Under the pieces are notes generated by a model. It had not been told where the DNA came from. It did not search any database and saw nothing but the letters and a program-made list of their open reading frames with translations. DNA of 64,000 nucleotides from Dyella_A sp051962475 (lineage in GTDB: Bacteria > Pseudomonadota > Gammaproteobacteria > Xanthomonadales > Rhodanobacteraceae), in contig NZ_JBQCCF010000069.1 in assembly GCF_051962475.1 (NCBI RefSeq), positions 248,001 to 312,000 of the forward strand. Direction: 5' to 3'. This document shows positions 43,944-51,984 of the stretch, one piece after another. The number at the start of each line of letters is the position of its first letter. Position 1 is the stretch's first letter. The position numbers and the translations under genes are program-made.

Positions 43944-46062
43944 GGGGAGACTCCGCCGACGCCGGCGCAGCGCGCTCCGGCGGCATGTAGGGGGCGAGCG
44001 CGGACTCACGATCGAGCAGCGCCAGCCGGATCAGGTAGAGGTGGTCGAGCAGCGCGTGCGCCGAGGGCTGCGCTTCTGCCTCGCCGATGACATCGGCGAA
44101 CTGCGCGCGCACCCGCGCGTAGCCGTCGGCGTCCGGGTGTTGGTAGAAGCGCGCGAGCGCCGCGAGCGCGGCATCGATGCCGGTGCGCAGCGAAGCGTGC
44201 GTGTTTTCGTCCAGCGCGCGCCGCAGCTCGATCGCCGCGCGGCCGGTTTCGTGCACCGACAACGCCCAGGCCAGCAGGCTGCGCGAGGCGTCGCTGCCCG
44301 GCTCGGTCTGCGCCACGATCTGGCCGAACAGGTCGCGGTTCACGCTCTCGAAGCGGTGGCGCAGTCCGCGCAGCGGCGCCTGCGCCGCCAACGCCACCTG
44401 GGCGCGCAGTCGGGCCAGCTGGCGGCGGCGCAGCCAGCCGGTGCCAATGGTCGAGGGGATGAACACGAAGGCGATGGCCGCGGCCGACAAGCCCGCCAGT
44501 TGCGCCACCGCGTCGTTGAGAAAATGCACCGGATCGAACGCCATCGGGTTGCGCACGGCCAGGATGTAAACAAAACCCATCGTGTAGCCCAGCCCGTAGC
44601 TGGCGTAGCGGCCACCGGCCATCAGCACCAGGCCCGGCAGCAGGAACGGCACGATACCCGCGACCATCAGCACATAGCCGTCCATCGCGGTGAGCACGAA
44701 GAACACGCAGGCGAAGGCCGCGGCCATGCCTACCGCGTAGCCGACCATCACCACGCCGGTGGCCCGCCCAGCATCGGGCATGGTGGCGAACAGGCCGGCG
44801 AAGATGGTGGCGATCAACATCGCGCTGGCGCCCAACGGCCAGGCGCTGGCGATCCAGAACGCGCCCAGCGCCAGCATCACCAGCGTGGTGCGGAGCGTCG
44901 CCAGGGCGGCGCCAGCCAGATCGTTGGAACGTGCGAAGCGCACCGACTCCGGTGCGCCGCCGCCCAGCCGCGGCGCCTGCAGGTCGGCCGCGCTGCTGAC
45001 GTAGGCGTGCAGTTCGTCGGCGAAGCGTTCGAGCAGGCTGACGCCGGTGGCGACGTCGCGGCGGTCCTGCGGATCGTCCAGCGTGTCCAGACAGCGTGCC
45101 GCGCGGTGGTCCATGGCGGCACGTGCCTGGGTCAGACGCGGCAGCAGCGTGGCGGCCGGCGCGCCGGCCTCATGCGGCGTGGCGAGCGCCTCGGCCAGCG
45201 GCGCGTAGAGGTCGATGAGGATCTGCGCCGCGCGATCGTGACCGGCGCGCATCAGGCGGTTGATCAGGTGATGCACCGACTGGAAACTGGTCGACGCCGC
45301 CATGAAGCGCTGGTTGAACAGGCGCAGGTGGGCGCTGCGGGCGCGCGCTTCGGCGTCCTCGAACACCACCGAGCTGCGCAGGTCTTCCAGCGCCACCGCG
45401 TCGCGCACGAAGCGCAGGTGCGCACGCTCCATCGCCGCGCGCGGGATCGCCCCGCCGGTGCTCGCCCGCACGAAGTCGAGAAAGTGCGCGAACTGTCCAC
45501 GCGCGGTCTTCCGCAGCACGTTGCGCAGGCGGCTGGGGAACACGGTGTCGCTGATCGCGCCGCTGACCAGCAGGCCCAGCAGCACCTCGCTGATGCGCGC
45601 GGTGGCGGAGTCGAATACGGCCGGCGGGTCGTTGATCACCGGAATGGCGATGATCGCCGCGGTGTAGCCACCGAGCACGAAGGCGTAGGCGGTGAAGTTG
45701 CGGTACAGCGTGGCGCCGCCGGCACACAGGCCGATCCACAGGGCCAGCGCCAGCAGGAACAGTTCGCGCTGCTGCGGAAACGCCGCCACGATCGCGAATG
45801 CCGCCAGCGCGCCGGCGAGGGTGCCCAGCGCGCGGTAGAAGCTCTTGGCCAGAACCATGCCGGACTGCCGGTTCGCCACGATGATCGCGGTGAGCATCGC
45901 GGTGGATGGCTGCGGCAGCGACAGGCGCATGGCGATCCAGCCGGTGAGGAAGAACGCCAGCAGCGTGCGCAGCACGAACAGCCACACCTCGCCCTCTTCG
46001 CGCAGCAGCGCACGCACCGGCGACGGCGCGGCAGCAACGGCACTGGCGTGCACGGCGCTCAT
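43933..46062 (-). CDS. aaeB: FUSC/AaeB family inner-membrane efflux protein
   Basis: 709 residues: two clusters of about five to six membrane helices (first from LFVLRTLLAFFLTGWIAMRLSLPQPSTAMLTAIIVANRQSG) separated and followed by cytosolic helical domains, the FUSC/AaeB plan for export of hydroxylated aromatic acids. The start at 46062 overlaps the MarR stop by 4 bases (ATGA), so translation is coupled. The large in-frame region upstream belongs to the marR gene in another frame. Substrate is inferred from family. Confidence 0.92.
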   Translation of the reverse strand: MSAVHASAVAAAPSPVRALLREEGEVWLFVLRTLLAFFLTGWIAMRLSLPQPSTAMLTAIIVANRQSGMVLAKSFYRALGTLAGALAAFAIVAAFPQQRELFLLALALWIGLCAGGATLYRNFTAYAFVLGGYTAAIIAIPVINDPPAVFDSATARISEVLLGLLVSGAISDTVFPSRLRNVLRKTARGQFAHFLDFVRASTGGAIPRAAMERAHLRFVRDAVALEDLRSSVVFEDAEARARSAHLRLFNQRFMAASTSFQSVHHLINRLMRAGHDRAAQILIDLYAPLAEALATPHEAGAPAATLLPRLTQARAAMDHRAARCLDTLDDPQDRRDVATGVSLLERFADELHAYVSSAADLQAPRLGGGAPESVRFARSNDLAGAALATLRTTLVMLALGAFWIASAWPLGASAMLIATIFAGLFATMPDAGRATGVVMVGYAVGMAAAFACVFFVLTAMDGYVLMVAGIVPFLLPGLVLMAGGRYASYGLGYTMGFVYILAVRNPMAFDPVHFLNDAVAQLAGLSAAAIAFVFIPSTIGTGWLRRRQLARLRAQVALAAQAPLRGLRHRFESVNRDLFGQIVAQTEPGSDASRSLLAWALSVHETGRAAIELRRALDENTHASLRTGIDAALAALARFYQHPDADGYARVRAQFADVIGEAEAQPSAHALLDHLYLIRLALLDRESALAPYMPPERAAPASAESPHAS

Positions 46063-46565
46063 TCGTCGCCCAGCCCCGCCAGCATCTTCTTGAGCAGCCG
46101 CTCGAGCTGGGTCTGCTCGGCCGCGCTCAGGTGGGTCACCTGCAGCTGCAGCAGATCGCAGATGTCCGGCAGCAGGGCGTGGATCAGCGCCTCGCCCTTC
46201 GGCGTGAGGGTGAGCGTGAGCTTGCGGCGATCGGCGTCGCTGACGCTGCGGGCGATCAGGCCGCGCTCGCACAGGCCGTTGGTGAGGCGAGTGATGTTGG
46301 CCGACTTCTCGCCCGCCGCGTCGGCCAGGTCGGACGGGCACAGCCCGCCGTCGCCGGCGGTGCCGTAGAGCATCATCAGCAGGTTGTATTCGGGATGGTT
46401 GAGGCCGAACGGCTTGAGCGCCGCGTTCGCCTGGTCGTGCAGGCGCTTGTGGATGTGCTTGACCAGCCGCACCAGCACCGCCGGTTCGCGCGGGAACGGC
46501 GGGTGGCGCTGGCAGGTAACGGCAAGGCGCTGTTCGGTGGGGGCAAAGCTGCTCATGGCAGGCAT
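46059..46565 (-). CDS. MarR family transcriptional regulator
   Basis: 168 residues. Winged helix: NHPEYNLLMMLYGTAGDGGLCPSDLADAAGEKSANITRLTNGLCERGLIARSVSDADRRKLTLTLTPKGEAL, where DRRK is the wing signature. First gene of the efflux operon and very likely its ligand-responsive repressor. An ATG at 46556 is an alternative start. The AT-rich promoter in front contains a palindrome that could be its own operator. Confidence 0.93.
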   Translation of the reverse strand: MPAMSSFAPTEQRLAVTCQRHPPFPREPAVLVRLVKHIHKRLHDQANAALKPFGLNHPEYNLLMMLYGTAGDGGLCPSDLADAAGEKSANITRLTNGLCERGLIARSVSDADRRKLTLTLTPKGEALIHALLPDICDLLQLQVTHLSAAEQTQLERLLKKMLAGLGDE

Positions 46566-46586
46566 CCGGTGCGTGGAATGCCGGCA

Positions 46587-46618
46587 ATTATTACATATGT
46601 GTACTATTTATTTGTGAA
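46587..46618 (-). promoter_or_regulatory. Promoter and MarR operator candidate of the efflux operon
   Basis: On the minus strand, TTCACA (46618-46613) is a -35 and TAATAAT (46593-46587) a -10, with a long 19-base spacer. The palindrome ACATATGT (46593-46600), extended imperfectly to TTACATATGTGTA, lies in that spacer and touches the -10, so a repressor bound there would block RNA polymerase. This is the most AT-rich patch nearby. Confidence 0.5.
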
Positions 46619-46641
46619 CGAAAGCCGCGCTCGGTCGCCCC

Positions 46642-46670
46642 AAAAAAGAGCGGGCGCCCTGCGGCGCCCG
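46642..46670 (-). terminator. Rho-independent terminator of the DUF4156 lipoprotein gene
   Basis: Stem CGGGCGCC (46651-46658) with GGCGCCCG (46663-46670), loop CTGC. Read on the minus strand the hairpin is followed by CTCTTTTTT (46647-46642). It ends the leftward lipoprotein transcript just before the marR promoter. Confidence 0.85.
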
Positions 46671-46704
46671 TGGAGAAGCTTTTGCGGTGGAGTGAACCCG
46701 GACC

Positions 46705-47124
46705 TCAGCCGCCCTTGATCGGGTAGGACTGGAAGCCGGCCGCCGGCACCGTGGCGGGCGCGCTGCTGCCGCTGCTGGCCGGCGCTACCGTACCGCTGGC
46801 GGGCAGACGCTGGCTGCCGCAGCGGTAGGCGCCCCACGGCTGCGAGCCGTCGGTCGGCTCGGCCAGCGGCTTGATCGTGTCGGCATTCATCTTCGCCGCC
46901 TCGTTACGCGCCATCACTTCCAGCTCGTCGCGCACCTTGATCTGGTTGCGGTCGACCGGGCCCATGCGATCCATCACCGACACGGTGACCTTGCCCAGCT
47001 CCTGGCACTGCGACACGTCGCCACTCCAGGCGGTACGCACGGCCTTGCCGGCGTCGTCCAGCTTGATCCCCCACGAACAGGCGCTGAGCAGCACGACGGG
47101 GACGAGCAACAGGGTCTTGCGCAT
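46705..47124 (-). CDS. DUF4156 lipoprotein
   Basis: 139 residues. Signal peptide with lipobox LLSAC, so a lipoprotein. The DUF4156 pattern is visible: KLDDAGKAVRTAW, CQELGKVTVSV (Cys and Leu-Gly typical of the family, as in E. coli YjeI), and DELEVMARNEAAKMNADTIKPL. The C-terminus is Ser/Pro/Ala-rich. Start at 47124 places the lipobox correctly. Terminated by the hairpin at 46642-46670. Function unknown. Confidence 0.85.
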   Translation of the reverse strand: MRKTLLLVPVVLLSACSWGIKLDDAGKAVRTAWSGDVSQCQELGKVTVSVMDRMGPVDRNQIKVRDELEVMARNEAAKMNADTIKPLAEPTDGSQPWGAYRCGSQRLPASGTVAPASSGSSAPATVPAAGFQSYPIKGG

Positions 47125-47156
47125 GGGGGACTCCGCAATGGATGGGCTGGATGGCA

Positions 47157-47190
47157 TGAGGGGCCGGGCAGTCGCCCGCCTGGCCCCTCA
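47157..47190. repeat. Inverted repeat between M16 protease and DUF4156 genes
   Basis: TGAGGGGCC (47157-47165) pairs with GGCCCCTCA (47182-47190), with an inner GGGC/GCCC stem. It lies 40-70 bases after the M16 protease stop on the minus strand. No T run follows on either strand, so it is a hairpin that might stabilise or help terminate the leftward message rather than a classical terminator. Confidence 0.5.
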
Positions 47191-47229
47191 TCGTACCGCG
47201 GGAAGGCCGCGGCGTTTCCCAACGGTGGC

Positions 47230-50094
47230 TTACTTGGCGGGCGCCACCGGCTTGCCGTCGGCGTCGAGCACCTGCATCGCGCCCAGGTCGAGCTTCTTCA
47301 GCGGCTGCTCGATCTTGGACAGGTCACCCACGATCACCCAGGTGAGCTGGTTCGGGCGGATGATCTCCTTGGCCGCGGCATTGACCTCGGCATCGGTCTG
47401 CGCTTCGGTGCGCGCCTTGAGGGTCTGCACGTAGTCGTCGGGGCGGTGGTACAGCACGATGCCCTGCAGCGCACCCATCACCGCGCTGGTGGTCTGGTAG
47501 CTGCCCGGCATGGAGCGCACGTCGCCGTCCTTGATCTTGCTGATCTCCTGGGCGGAGAGCGGCTTGTCGCCGACCACGCCCTTGGCCTCCTTGAGCATCT
47601 CGGCTACCGACTCGGCGGTCTTGTCGGTCTGCACCGGCGCGTACAGCAGGAACGGGCGCTGGCCCTGGGCGTTCTGCAGGAAGCTGAAGGCGCCGTAGGC
47701 CCAGTGCTTGTTCTCGCGCAGGTTCATGTTGAGCCGCGAGGTGAAGGTGCCGCCGAAGGCGCCGTTCATGGTCTGGATCGGCAGGTTGTTCGGCGCCTCG
47801 GTGGACGGCGCCACGATGCCGGCCAGGATCAGGCTCTGCTGCGCGCCCGGCCGGTTGACCAGGTACACCCGCGGGTTCGCCGGTGGCGCGACCTTGGCCA
47901 GCAGCTTGGCGGGCACCTTGCCGCTGGCCTTCCAGTCGCCGAACACCGCGTTGAGCTCGGGGATGATCTTGGCCAGCGTGGTGTCGCCGGCCACCAGGAT
48001 CTTCACGTTGTCCGGGCGGATGAAGTCGCCCATGAACTGGCGCATGTCCTGCGTGGTGAGCGAGCTGATCGAGGCCTCGGTGCCCGAGCCGGTGAACGGA
48101 ATGGCGTACGCGTTGCCTTCGCCGTACAGCAACGGCGGCAGCGTGCGCAGCGCGATGCCCACCGGCTGGCTCTTCTCCTGTGCGATACGCGCCAGCCACT
48201 GGCCGCGCACGCGCGCCACGTCGGCATCGCGGAACGCCGGGTTGCGCACGATGTCGCCAAACAGCGCCAGCGAGGGCTTGAGCTGATCATCCAGCGCGTT
48301 GAGCGACACGTTGCAGGCGTCCAGCCCGCAGCCGCTGCCGATCTCGGCGCCCAGGCGCTGCTCGGTCTTGGCGATCTGCACCGAATCGAGACGCTTGGTG
48401 CCCTCATCGAGCATCGCCATGGTGAAGCTCGAGGTGCCCAGCTTGCGTCCCTGGTCGGCGGCGAAGCCGGCGTTGAACATCAGCTGCACCTGCACCGCCG
48501 GTACGGCGTGGCGTTCGGCCAGCACCACCTCGATGCCGTTGGCGAGCTTGCCGCGCTGGATCGCCGGGAAGGTGAGATCGGGGAAGCGGTCGACCACCGG
48601 CACGCCTTTGCTGCGATCGACGTCGCTCTTCACCGTGCGGTAGTCGCCCTTGGCGCTGAGCACCGGCTTGGGCGCACCCGGCTCGGCCGGCCGGCCGGCC
48701 ACGGTGGCCATGTCGGTGTTCTCGACCTTGCCCGGCACCACGGTGAGCGTGTAGTCGCCCTTGGCGATCCACTGGTCGGCCACTGCCTTGACGCTGGCCG
48801 GCGTGGCCGCCATCAGCACCTTGAAGTCCTTCAGGTACTGGCCCGGATCGTTCGAATACAGCTGGCCCTCGGCGAGGATCGAGGCCTGCGTGTTGACCCG
48901 CTCCAGGCCGCGCACGAACGAGGCGCGCACCTCGGTCTTCACGCGGGCCAGCTCGTCGGCCGTGGGGCCTTCCTTGAGGAATTTCTGCCACTCGTCGGCG
49001 ACCGCCGCTTCCACCTTGGCCGGGTCGACACCCTTCTTCACGTCCACCTGCAGCTGGAACAGGCTGGCCAGCACGTGCTGCTCGATGTCCACCGACACGT
49101 CGTCGGCGAGCTTGTCCTGATAGACCAGGCGCTGGTACAGCCGCGAGGTCTTGCCGCCGCCGAGCACGGCCGCGGCCAGGCTCAGGCGGGTGAGGTCGTC
49201 GCTGGTGCGCGAGGGCACGTTCCACTCGCGGTAGATGCGCGTCTGCGCCACGTTGTCGGTCATCGTGCCGCGGGTGGACTGGCTGCGCGGTGCCACCCAC
49301 GGCTGCGGGCGCGGTACCTGCGGGCCGGCGGCGATGTCGCCGAAGTACTTCAGCGCCTTTTCCTTGGCCTGCGCCACGGTGATGTCGCCGGACAACACCA
49401 GCACCGTGTTGGCTGCGCCGTAGTAGTCGCGGAACCACTGCTTCACGTCGCCCAGCGAGGCGGCGTTCAAGTCGGCCATCGAGCCGATGGTGTCGTGGTG
49501 GTAGGGATGGTTGGCCGGGAACGCCTCAGCCTGGATCAGCTCGCCGACGCGGCCATAAGGCTGGTTCTCGCCCTGGCGCTTCTCGTTCTGCACCACGCCG
49601 CGCTGTTCGTCCAGCTGCGGCTGGCCGATCGCGCCGAGCAGGTGGCCCATGCGGTCGGACTCCATCCACAGCGCCATGTCCAGCGCGGTGGTCGGCACGG
49701 TTTCGAAGTAGTTGGTGCGGTCCAGCCAGGTGGTGCCGTTCTGGTCGGTGGCGCCGGCCAGCTCGAACGGCTTGAAGTATTCGTCGGCGTGGTTCTCCGA
49801 GCCCTGGAACATCAGGTGCTCGAACAGGTGGGCGAAGCCAGTCTTGCCCTTCGGCTCGTAGGACGAGCCCACGTGGTACCAGATGCTCACGGCGACGACG
49901 GGCGCCTTGTGGTCCTCGTGCACCACCACGGTGAGCCCGTTGGGCAGGGTGAAGCGCTGGTAGGCCAGGTTCGGGATGGACTGCGCCATCGCCGCGGCGG
50001 TCGGCGTGCTGTCGGCGGCGACCGCCGTGGACAGGCCGCCGGCGCCCAGGGTGAGCAGGCCGGCGATGAGCAGGGCAAGCGGTTTCTTCGACAC
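47230..50094 (-). CDS. Exported M16 zinc protease, tandem-domain
   Basis: 954 residues. Signal peptide (LALLIAGLLTLGAGGLSTAVAA), then an active M16 domain with the inverted zinc motif HLFEH (HxxEH, 89-93) and downstream ligand Glu, and a second M16-like domain (FPAIQRGKLANGIEVVLAERHAVPAVQVQLMFNAG) without the motif. This is the pitrilysin/PqqL-like periplasmic type that degrades small peptides. Start is GTG 50094: GAAGGAG lies 7 bases before it and the signal peptide begins there; longer TTG/ATG frames are promoter sequence. Shares its upstream region with a sigma-54-type promoter pointing the other way. Confidence 0.93.
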   Translation of the reverse strand: MSKKPLALLIAGLLTLGAGGLSTAVAADSTPTAAAMAQSIPNLAYQRFTLPNGLTVVVHEDHKAPVVAVSIWYHVGSSYEPKGKTGFAHLFEHLMFQGSENHADEYFKPFELAGATDQNGTTWLDRTNYFETVPTTALDMALWMESDRMGHLLGAIGQPQLDEQRGVVQNEKRQGENQPYGRVGELIQAEAFPANHPYHHDTIGSMADLNAASLGDVKQWFRDYYGAANTVLVLSGDITVAQAKEKALKYFGDIAAGPQVPRPQPWVAPRSQSTRGTMTDNVAQTRIYREWNVPSRTSDDLTRLSLAAAVLGGGKTSRLYQRLVYQDKLADDVSVDIEQHVLASLFQLQVDVKKGVDPAKVEAAVADEWQKFLKEGPTADELARVKTEVRASFVRGLERVNTQASILAEGQLYSNDPGQYLKDFKVLMAATPASVKAVADQWIAKGDYTLTVVPGKVENTDMATVAGRPAEPGAPKPVLSAKGDYRTVKSDVDRSKGVPVVDRFPDLTFPAIQRGKLANGIEVVLAERHAVPAVQVQLMFNAGFAADQGRKLGTSSFTMAMLDEGTKRLDSVQIAKTEQRLGAEIGSGCGLDACNVSLNALDDQLKPSLALFGDIVRNPAFRDADVARVRGQWLARIAQEKSQPVGIALRTLPPLLYGEGNAYAIPFTGSGTEASISSLTTQDMRQFMGDFIRPDNVKILVAGDTTLAKIIPELNAVFGDWKASGKVPAKLLAKVAPPANPRVYLVNRPGAQQSLILAGIVAPSTEAPNNLPIQTMNGAFGGTFTSRLNMNLRENKHWAYGAFSFLQNAQGQRPFLLYAPVQTDKTAESVAEMLKEAKGVVGDKPLSAQEISKIKDGDVRSMPGSYQTTSAVMGALQGIVLYHRPDDYVQTLKARTEAQTDAEVNAAAKEIIRPNQLTWVIVGDLSKIEQPLKKLDLGAMQVLDADGKPVAPAK

Positions 50095-50175
50095 GGTGAA
50101 ACTCCTTCTCACGGGTAACCGGCCGACGGTAGCGGCGCGCGCCCGGGCGCTGCAAATGACGAATGGCAGGGGTGG

Positions 50176-50227
50176 GACAGCGTGTCCGCTGCGTTGTCCG
50201 CTGCCGGACGGGCGCTGTCCGCGGACA
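50176..50227. promoter_or_regulatory. Array of three GGACA/TGTCC-type inverted repeats (activator sites)
   Basis: Three neighbouring inverted repeats share the same half-site: GGACA-GCG-TGTCC (50176-50188), GTCCG-CTGC-CGGAC (50196-50209) and the perfect palindrome TGTCCGCGGACA (50216-50227). They lie about 95-145 bases before the predicted start of the sigma-54 promoter at 50295, the usual place of enhancer sites for sigma-54 activators. Confidence 0.55.
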
Positions 50228-50294
50228 GTCGATGCGCCGCCGGCACGCCATGACAAATGTCAGCGCATCAATGGTTTATCTGCGACTGCCGCGC

Positions 50295-50309
50295 TGGCAC
50301 GGCCCTTGC
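50295..50309 (+). promoter_or_regulatory. Sigma-54 (RpoN) promoter
   Basis: TGGCAC-GGCCC-TTGC matches the -24/-12 consensus TGGCACG-N4-TTGC at every position, with GG at 50296-50297 and GC at 50308-50309. Predicted start near 50321, about 40 bases before the ATG of the small gene at 50360. It reads through AAAGGAGAC, a strong ribosome-binding site. Confidence 0.75.
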
Positions 50310-50359
50310 GAGAGTAGCGGCACGGACACCTTCGCCCGGTCATTGAAAGGAGACACCCC

Positions 50360-50566
50360 ATGAAACTCGAATCGCTTCTGCTGCGCGGCCTGTTCGTTGC
50401 CTGCCTCACCGTCTGCGGCCTGATCGTCGGCGCCATGCTGGTACAGACCCCGCCCGCCGTGCGCCTGGCCGGCAGCAGCGCCGCCCCGGTGGTCGGCATG
50501 CTGATGCCGGCGACCGGTTGCGCCCTGCCGCCCGATGGCGTGGTGTGCCCGCGCCAGGCCAGCTGA
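50360..50566 (+). CDS. Small exported or membrane-anchored protein behind a sigma-54 promoter
   Basis: 68 residues. The N-terminus MKLESLLLRGLFVACLTVCGLIVGAML is a signal peptide or single membrane helix; the remaining 40 residues are Pro/Ala/Gly-rich with two cysteines near the end (TGCALPP, GVVCPRQ) that could pair. No family recognised. AAAGGAGAC lies at optimal spacing before ATG 50360. The gene stands alone, with a consensus sigma-54 promoter and upstream inverted repeats, so its expression should depend on RpoN and a specific activator. Its stop overlaps a 21-base direct repeat. Confidence 0.75.
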   Translation: MKLESLLLRGLFVACLTVCGLIVGAMLVQTPPAVRLAGSSAAPVVGMLMPATGCALPPDGVVCPRQAS

Positions 50567-50611
50567 TCGCGCTGATCTGATCTCGCTGGCCTGATCGCGC
50601 TGAACTGATCT
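50563..50611. repeat. Two-copy 21-base direct repeat
   Basis: CTGATCGCGCTGATCTGATC (with a final T) at 50563-50583 recurs at 50591-50611 with one base changed, separated by CGCTGGC (period 28). The first copy includes the stop codon of the small gene at 50360. Likely slippage product; no function evident. Confidence 0.7.
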
Positions 50612-50637
50612 GGACGACAGCGCCGTGCGTTCGCGGC

Positions 50638-50643
50638 GATAAT
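50638..50643 (+). promoter_or_regulatory. -10 box of trmL, leaderless configuration
   Basis: GATAAT ends six bases (CGCCGG) before ATG 50650. No ribosome-binding site lies between, so the transcript should begin at the start codon. Confidence 0.45.
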
Positions 50644-50649
50644 CGCCGG

Positions 50650-51123
50650 ATGCTCCACGTCATCCTGTTCCGCCCCGAAATCCCGCCCAACACCGGCAAC
50701 GTGATCCGCCTGTGCGCCAACACCGGCGCCGCGCTGCACCTGATCCGGCCGCTGGGTTTCGAACTCGACGACGCGCGGCTGCGCCGCGCCGGCCTGGACT
50801 ACCACGAATACGCGGCGCTGGCCGTGCACGACAGCCTCGACGCCTGCCTCGACGCGATCGGCCACCCGCGCGTATTCGCTTTCTCCACCCGTGGTCGGGT
50901 GGCCCACGTGGATGCCGCGTTCCAGCGCGGCGACGCCCTGCTGTTCGGCTGCGAAACCGCCGGGCTGCCCGGCGACGTGCTCGACGCGATCCCCGCGCCG
51001 CAGCGCCTGCGCCTGCCCATGCGCCCGGACAGCCGCAGCCTCAATCTGTCCAACACCGTGGCGATCGCGGTGTACGAGGCGTGGCGTCAGTTCGGTTTCG
51101 AGGGCGCCGTGGCACTGCCGTAG
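50650..51123 (+). CDS. trmL: tRNA (cytidine/uridine-2'-O-)-methyltransferase TrmL
   Basis: SPOUT-fold methyltransferase that 2'-O-methylates the wobble base 34 of tRNALeu isoacceptors. 157 residues, the family length. Key parts: LFRPEIPPNTGNVIRLCANTGAALHLIRPLGFELDD, LLFGCETAGLP (E. coli reads FGPETRGLP) and the trefoil-knot end LRLPMRPDSRSLNLSNTVAIAVYEAWRQ. Acts on the assembled tRNA in the cytosol. Monocistronic: a REP follows. Confidence 0.95.
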   Translation: MLHVILFRPEIPPNTGNVIRLCANTGAALHLIRPLGFELDDARLRRAGLDYHEYAALAVHDSLDACLDAIGHPRVFAFSTRGRVAHVDAAFQRGDALLFGCETAGLPGDVLDAIPAPQRLRLPMRPDSRSLNLSNTVAIAVYEAWRQFGFEGAVALP

Positions 51124-51183
51124 ACCCGCGCCCTGCATGCGGCCTCGCCGCGGAAGGCCGCGCCCGAAGCCCTCACCCCGAGG

Positions 51184-51264
51184 GTAGGGGCCCGCTCGCG
51201 GGCGATGCTCTGGGCTTTGATCCCCAGCCAACGCGAAAAGCATCGCCCGCGCGCGGGCTCCTAC
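51184..51264. repeat. Paired REP element
   Basis: Left arm GTAGGGGCCCGCTCGCGGGC (one base off the GTAGGAGC consensus) and right arm ending GCGCGGGCTCCTAC at 51264. The spacer keeps GGGCTTTGATCC and GAAAAGC. Lies between trmL and ubiJ. Confidence 0.88.
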
Positions 51265-51321
51265 CCAGCCGGTGGCGGAAGCTTTGTCGCGCGTGGCTGC
51301 CGGGGCTCGGGTCGCGACCGC

Positions 51322-51327
51322 TACAAT
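51322..51327 (+). promoter_or_regulatory. -10 box of ubiJ-ubiB, leaderless configuration
   Basis: TACAAT ends six bases (CGCCGG) before ATG 51334, the same geometry and the same CGCCGG linker as trmL. No Shine-Dalgarno. Confidence 0.5.
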
Positions 51328-51333
51328 CGCCGG

Positions 51334-51984
51334 ATGACCGCCTCCACTCCCAATGCCTGGCTGCCGCAGCCGCTGCGCAAGCTCGCCGGCCGTGCGCTGG
51401 AAAGCGCACTCAACCACACGCTCTCGCTCGATCCGGACACCCAGCACAAGCTCGGTGCGCTCGATGGCCGGCGCGTACAGCTGCACCTGCGCGGACCGGA
51501 GCTCGCGCTGGCGGTGACGGTGGAACAGGGCCAGCTGCGGGTAGGGCCGCCGGCCCACGACAGCCAGCTGCGCGTGGCCGCCTCGCCGGGCAGCCTGCTC
51601 GGCATGCTGCTGCGCCGCGGCGATGACGGCGTGGCGCCGGGCAAGGTGGAGATCGCCGGTGACGCCGATCTCGCGCGCCGGCTGGAGAAGCTGGCCAGCA
51701 CCTTCGCGCCCGATTTTGAGGAGGCGTTTGCGCGCACCTTCGGCGACGTGCTTGGCGTGCCGCTGGCGCGCGCGATCCGCGCGGGGCTCGCCCATGCGAA
51801 GGACACCGCCACCCACCTCACCGAAGACGGCGCCGACTGGGTGCGTGACGAAGCCCAGCTGGTGATGGGACCGGGTGAAGTGGACGGCTTCCTCGACGGC
51901 GTGGACGCCTTGCGCGAGCGCAGCGAACGCCTGGAAGCGCGACTGGCCCGCTTGCAGCAGCGCCTGCAGGGCCGTGGCGCATGA
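51334..51984 (+). CDS. ubiJ: Ubiquinone biosynthesis accessory factor UbiJ (SCP2 domain)
   Basis: 216 residues. An N-terminal SCP2 sterol-carrier-like domain (LDGRRVQLHLRGPELALAVTVEQGQLRVG, then VEIAGDADLARRLEKLA) that binds the polyprenyl tail of ubiquinone intermediates, and a C-terminal coiled coil (ALRERSERLEARLARLQQRLQ) that pairs with UbiK. Start follows from the -10 box and the family N-terminus. Stop overlaps the ubiB start by 4 bases (ATGA), so the two are cotranslated as in E. coli. Confidence 0.94.
   Translation: MTASTPNAWLPQPLRKLAGRALESALNHTLSLDPDTQHKLGALDGRRVQLHLRGPELALAVTVEQGQLRVGPPAHDSQLRVAASPGSLLGMLLRRGDDGVAPGKVEIAGDADLARRLEKLASTFAPDFEEAFARTFGDVLGVPLARAIRAGLAHAKDTATHLTEDGADWVRDEAQLVMGPGEVDGFLDGVDALRERSERLEARLARLQQRLQGRGA

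Noticed and set aside
43942..46368. Long + strand frame of about 808 codons opposite the efflux gene
   Set aside because: Shadow of the FUSC gene; arginine/glutamine/histidine-rich and without homology signals.
47446..50118. Long + strand frame of about 890 codons opposite the M16 protease gene
   Set aside because: Shadow of a clear protease gene with signal peptide and zinc motif on the other strand.
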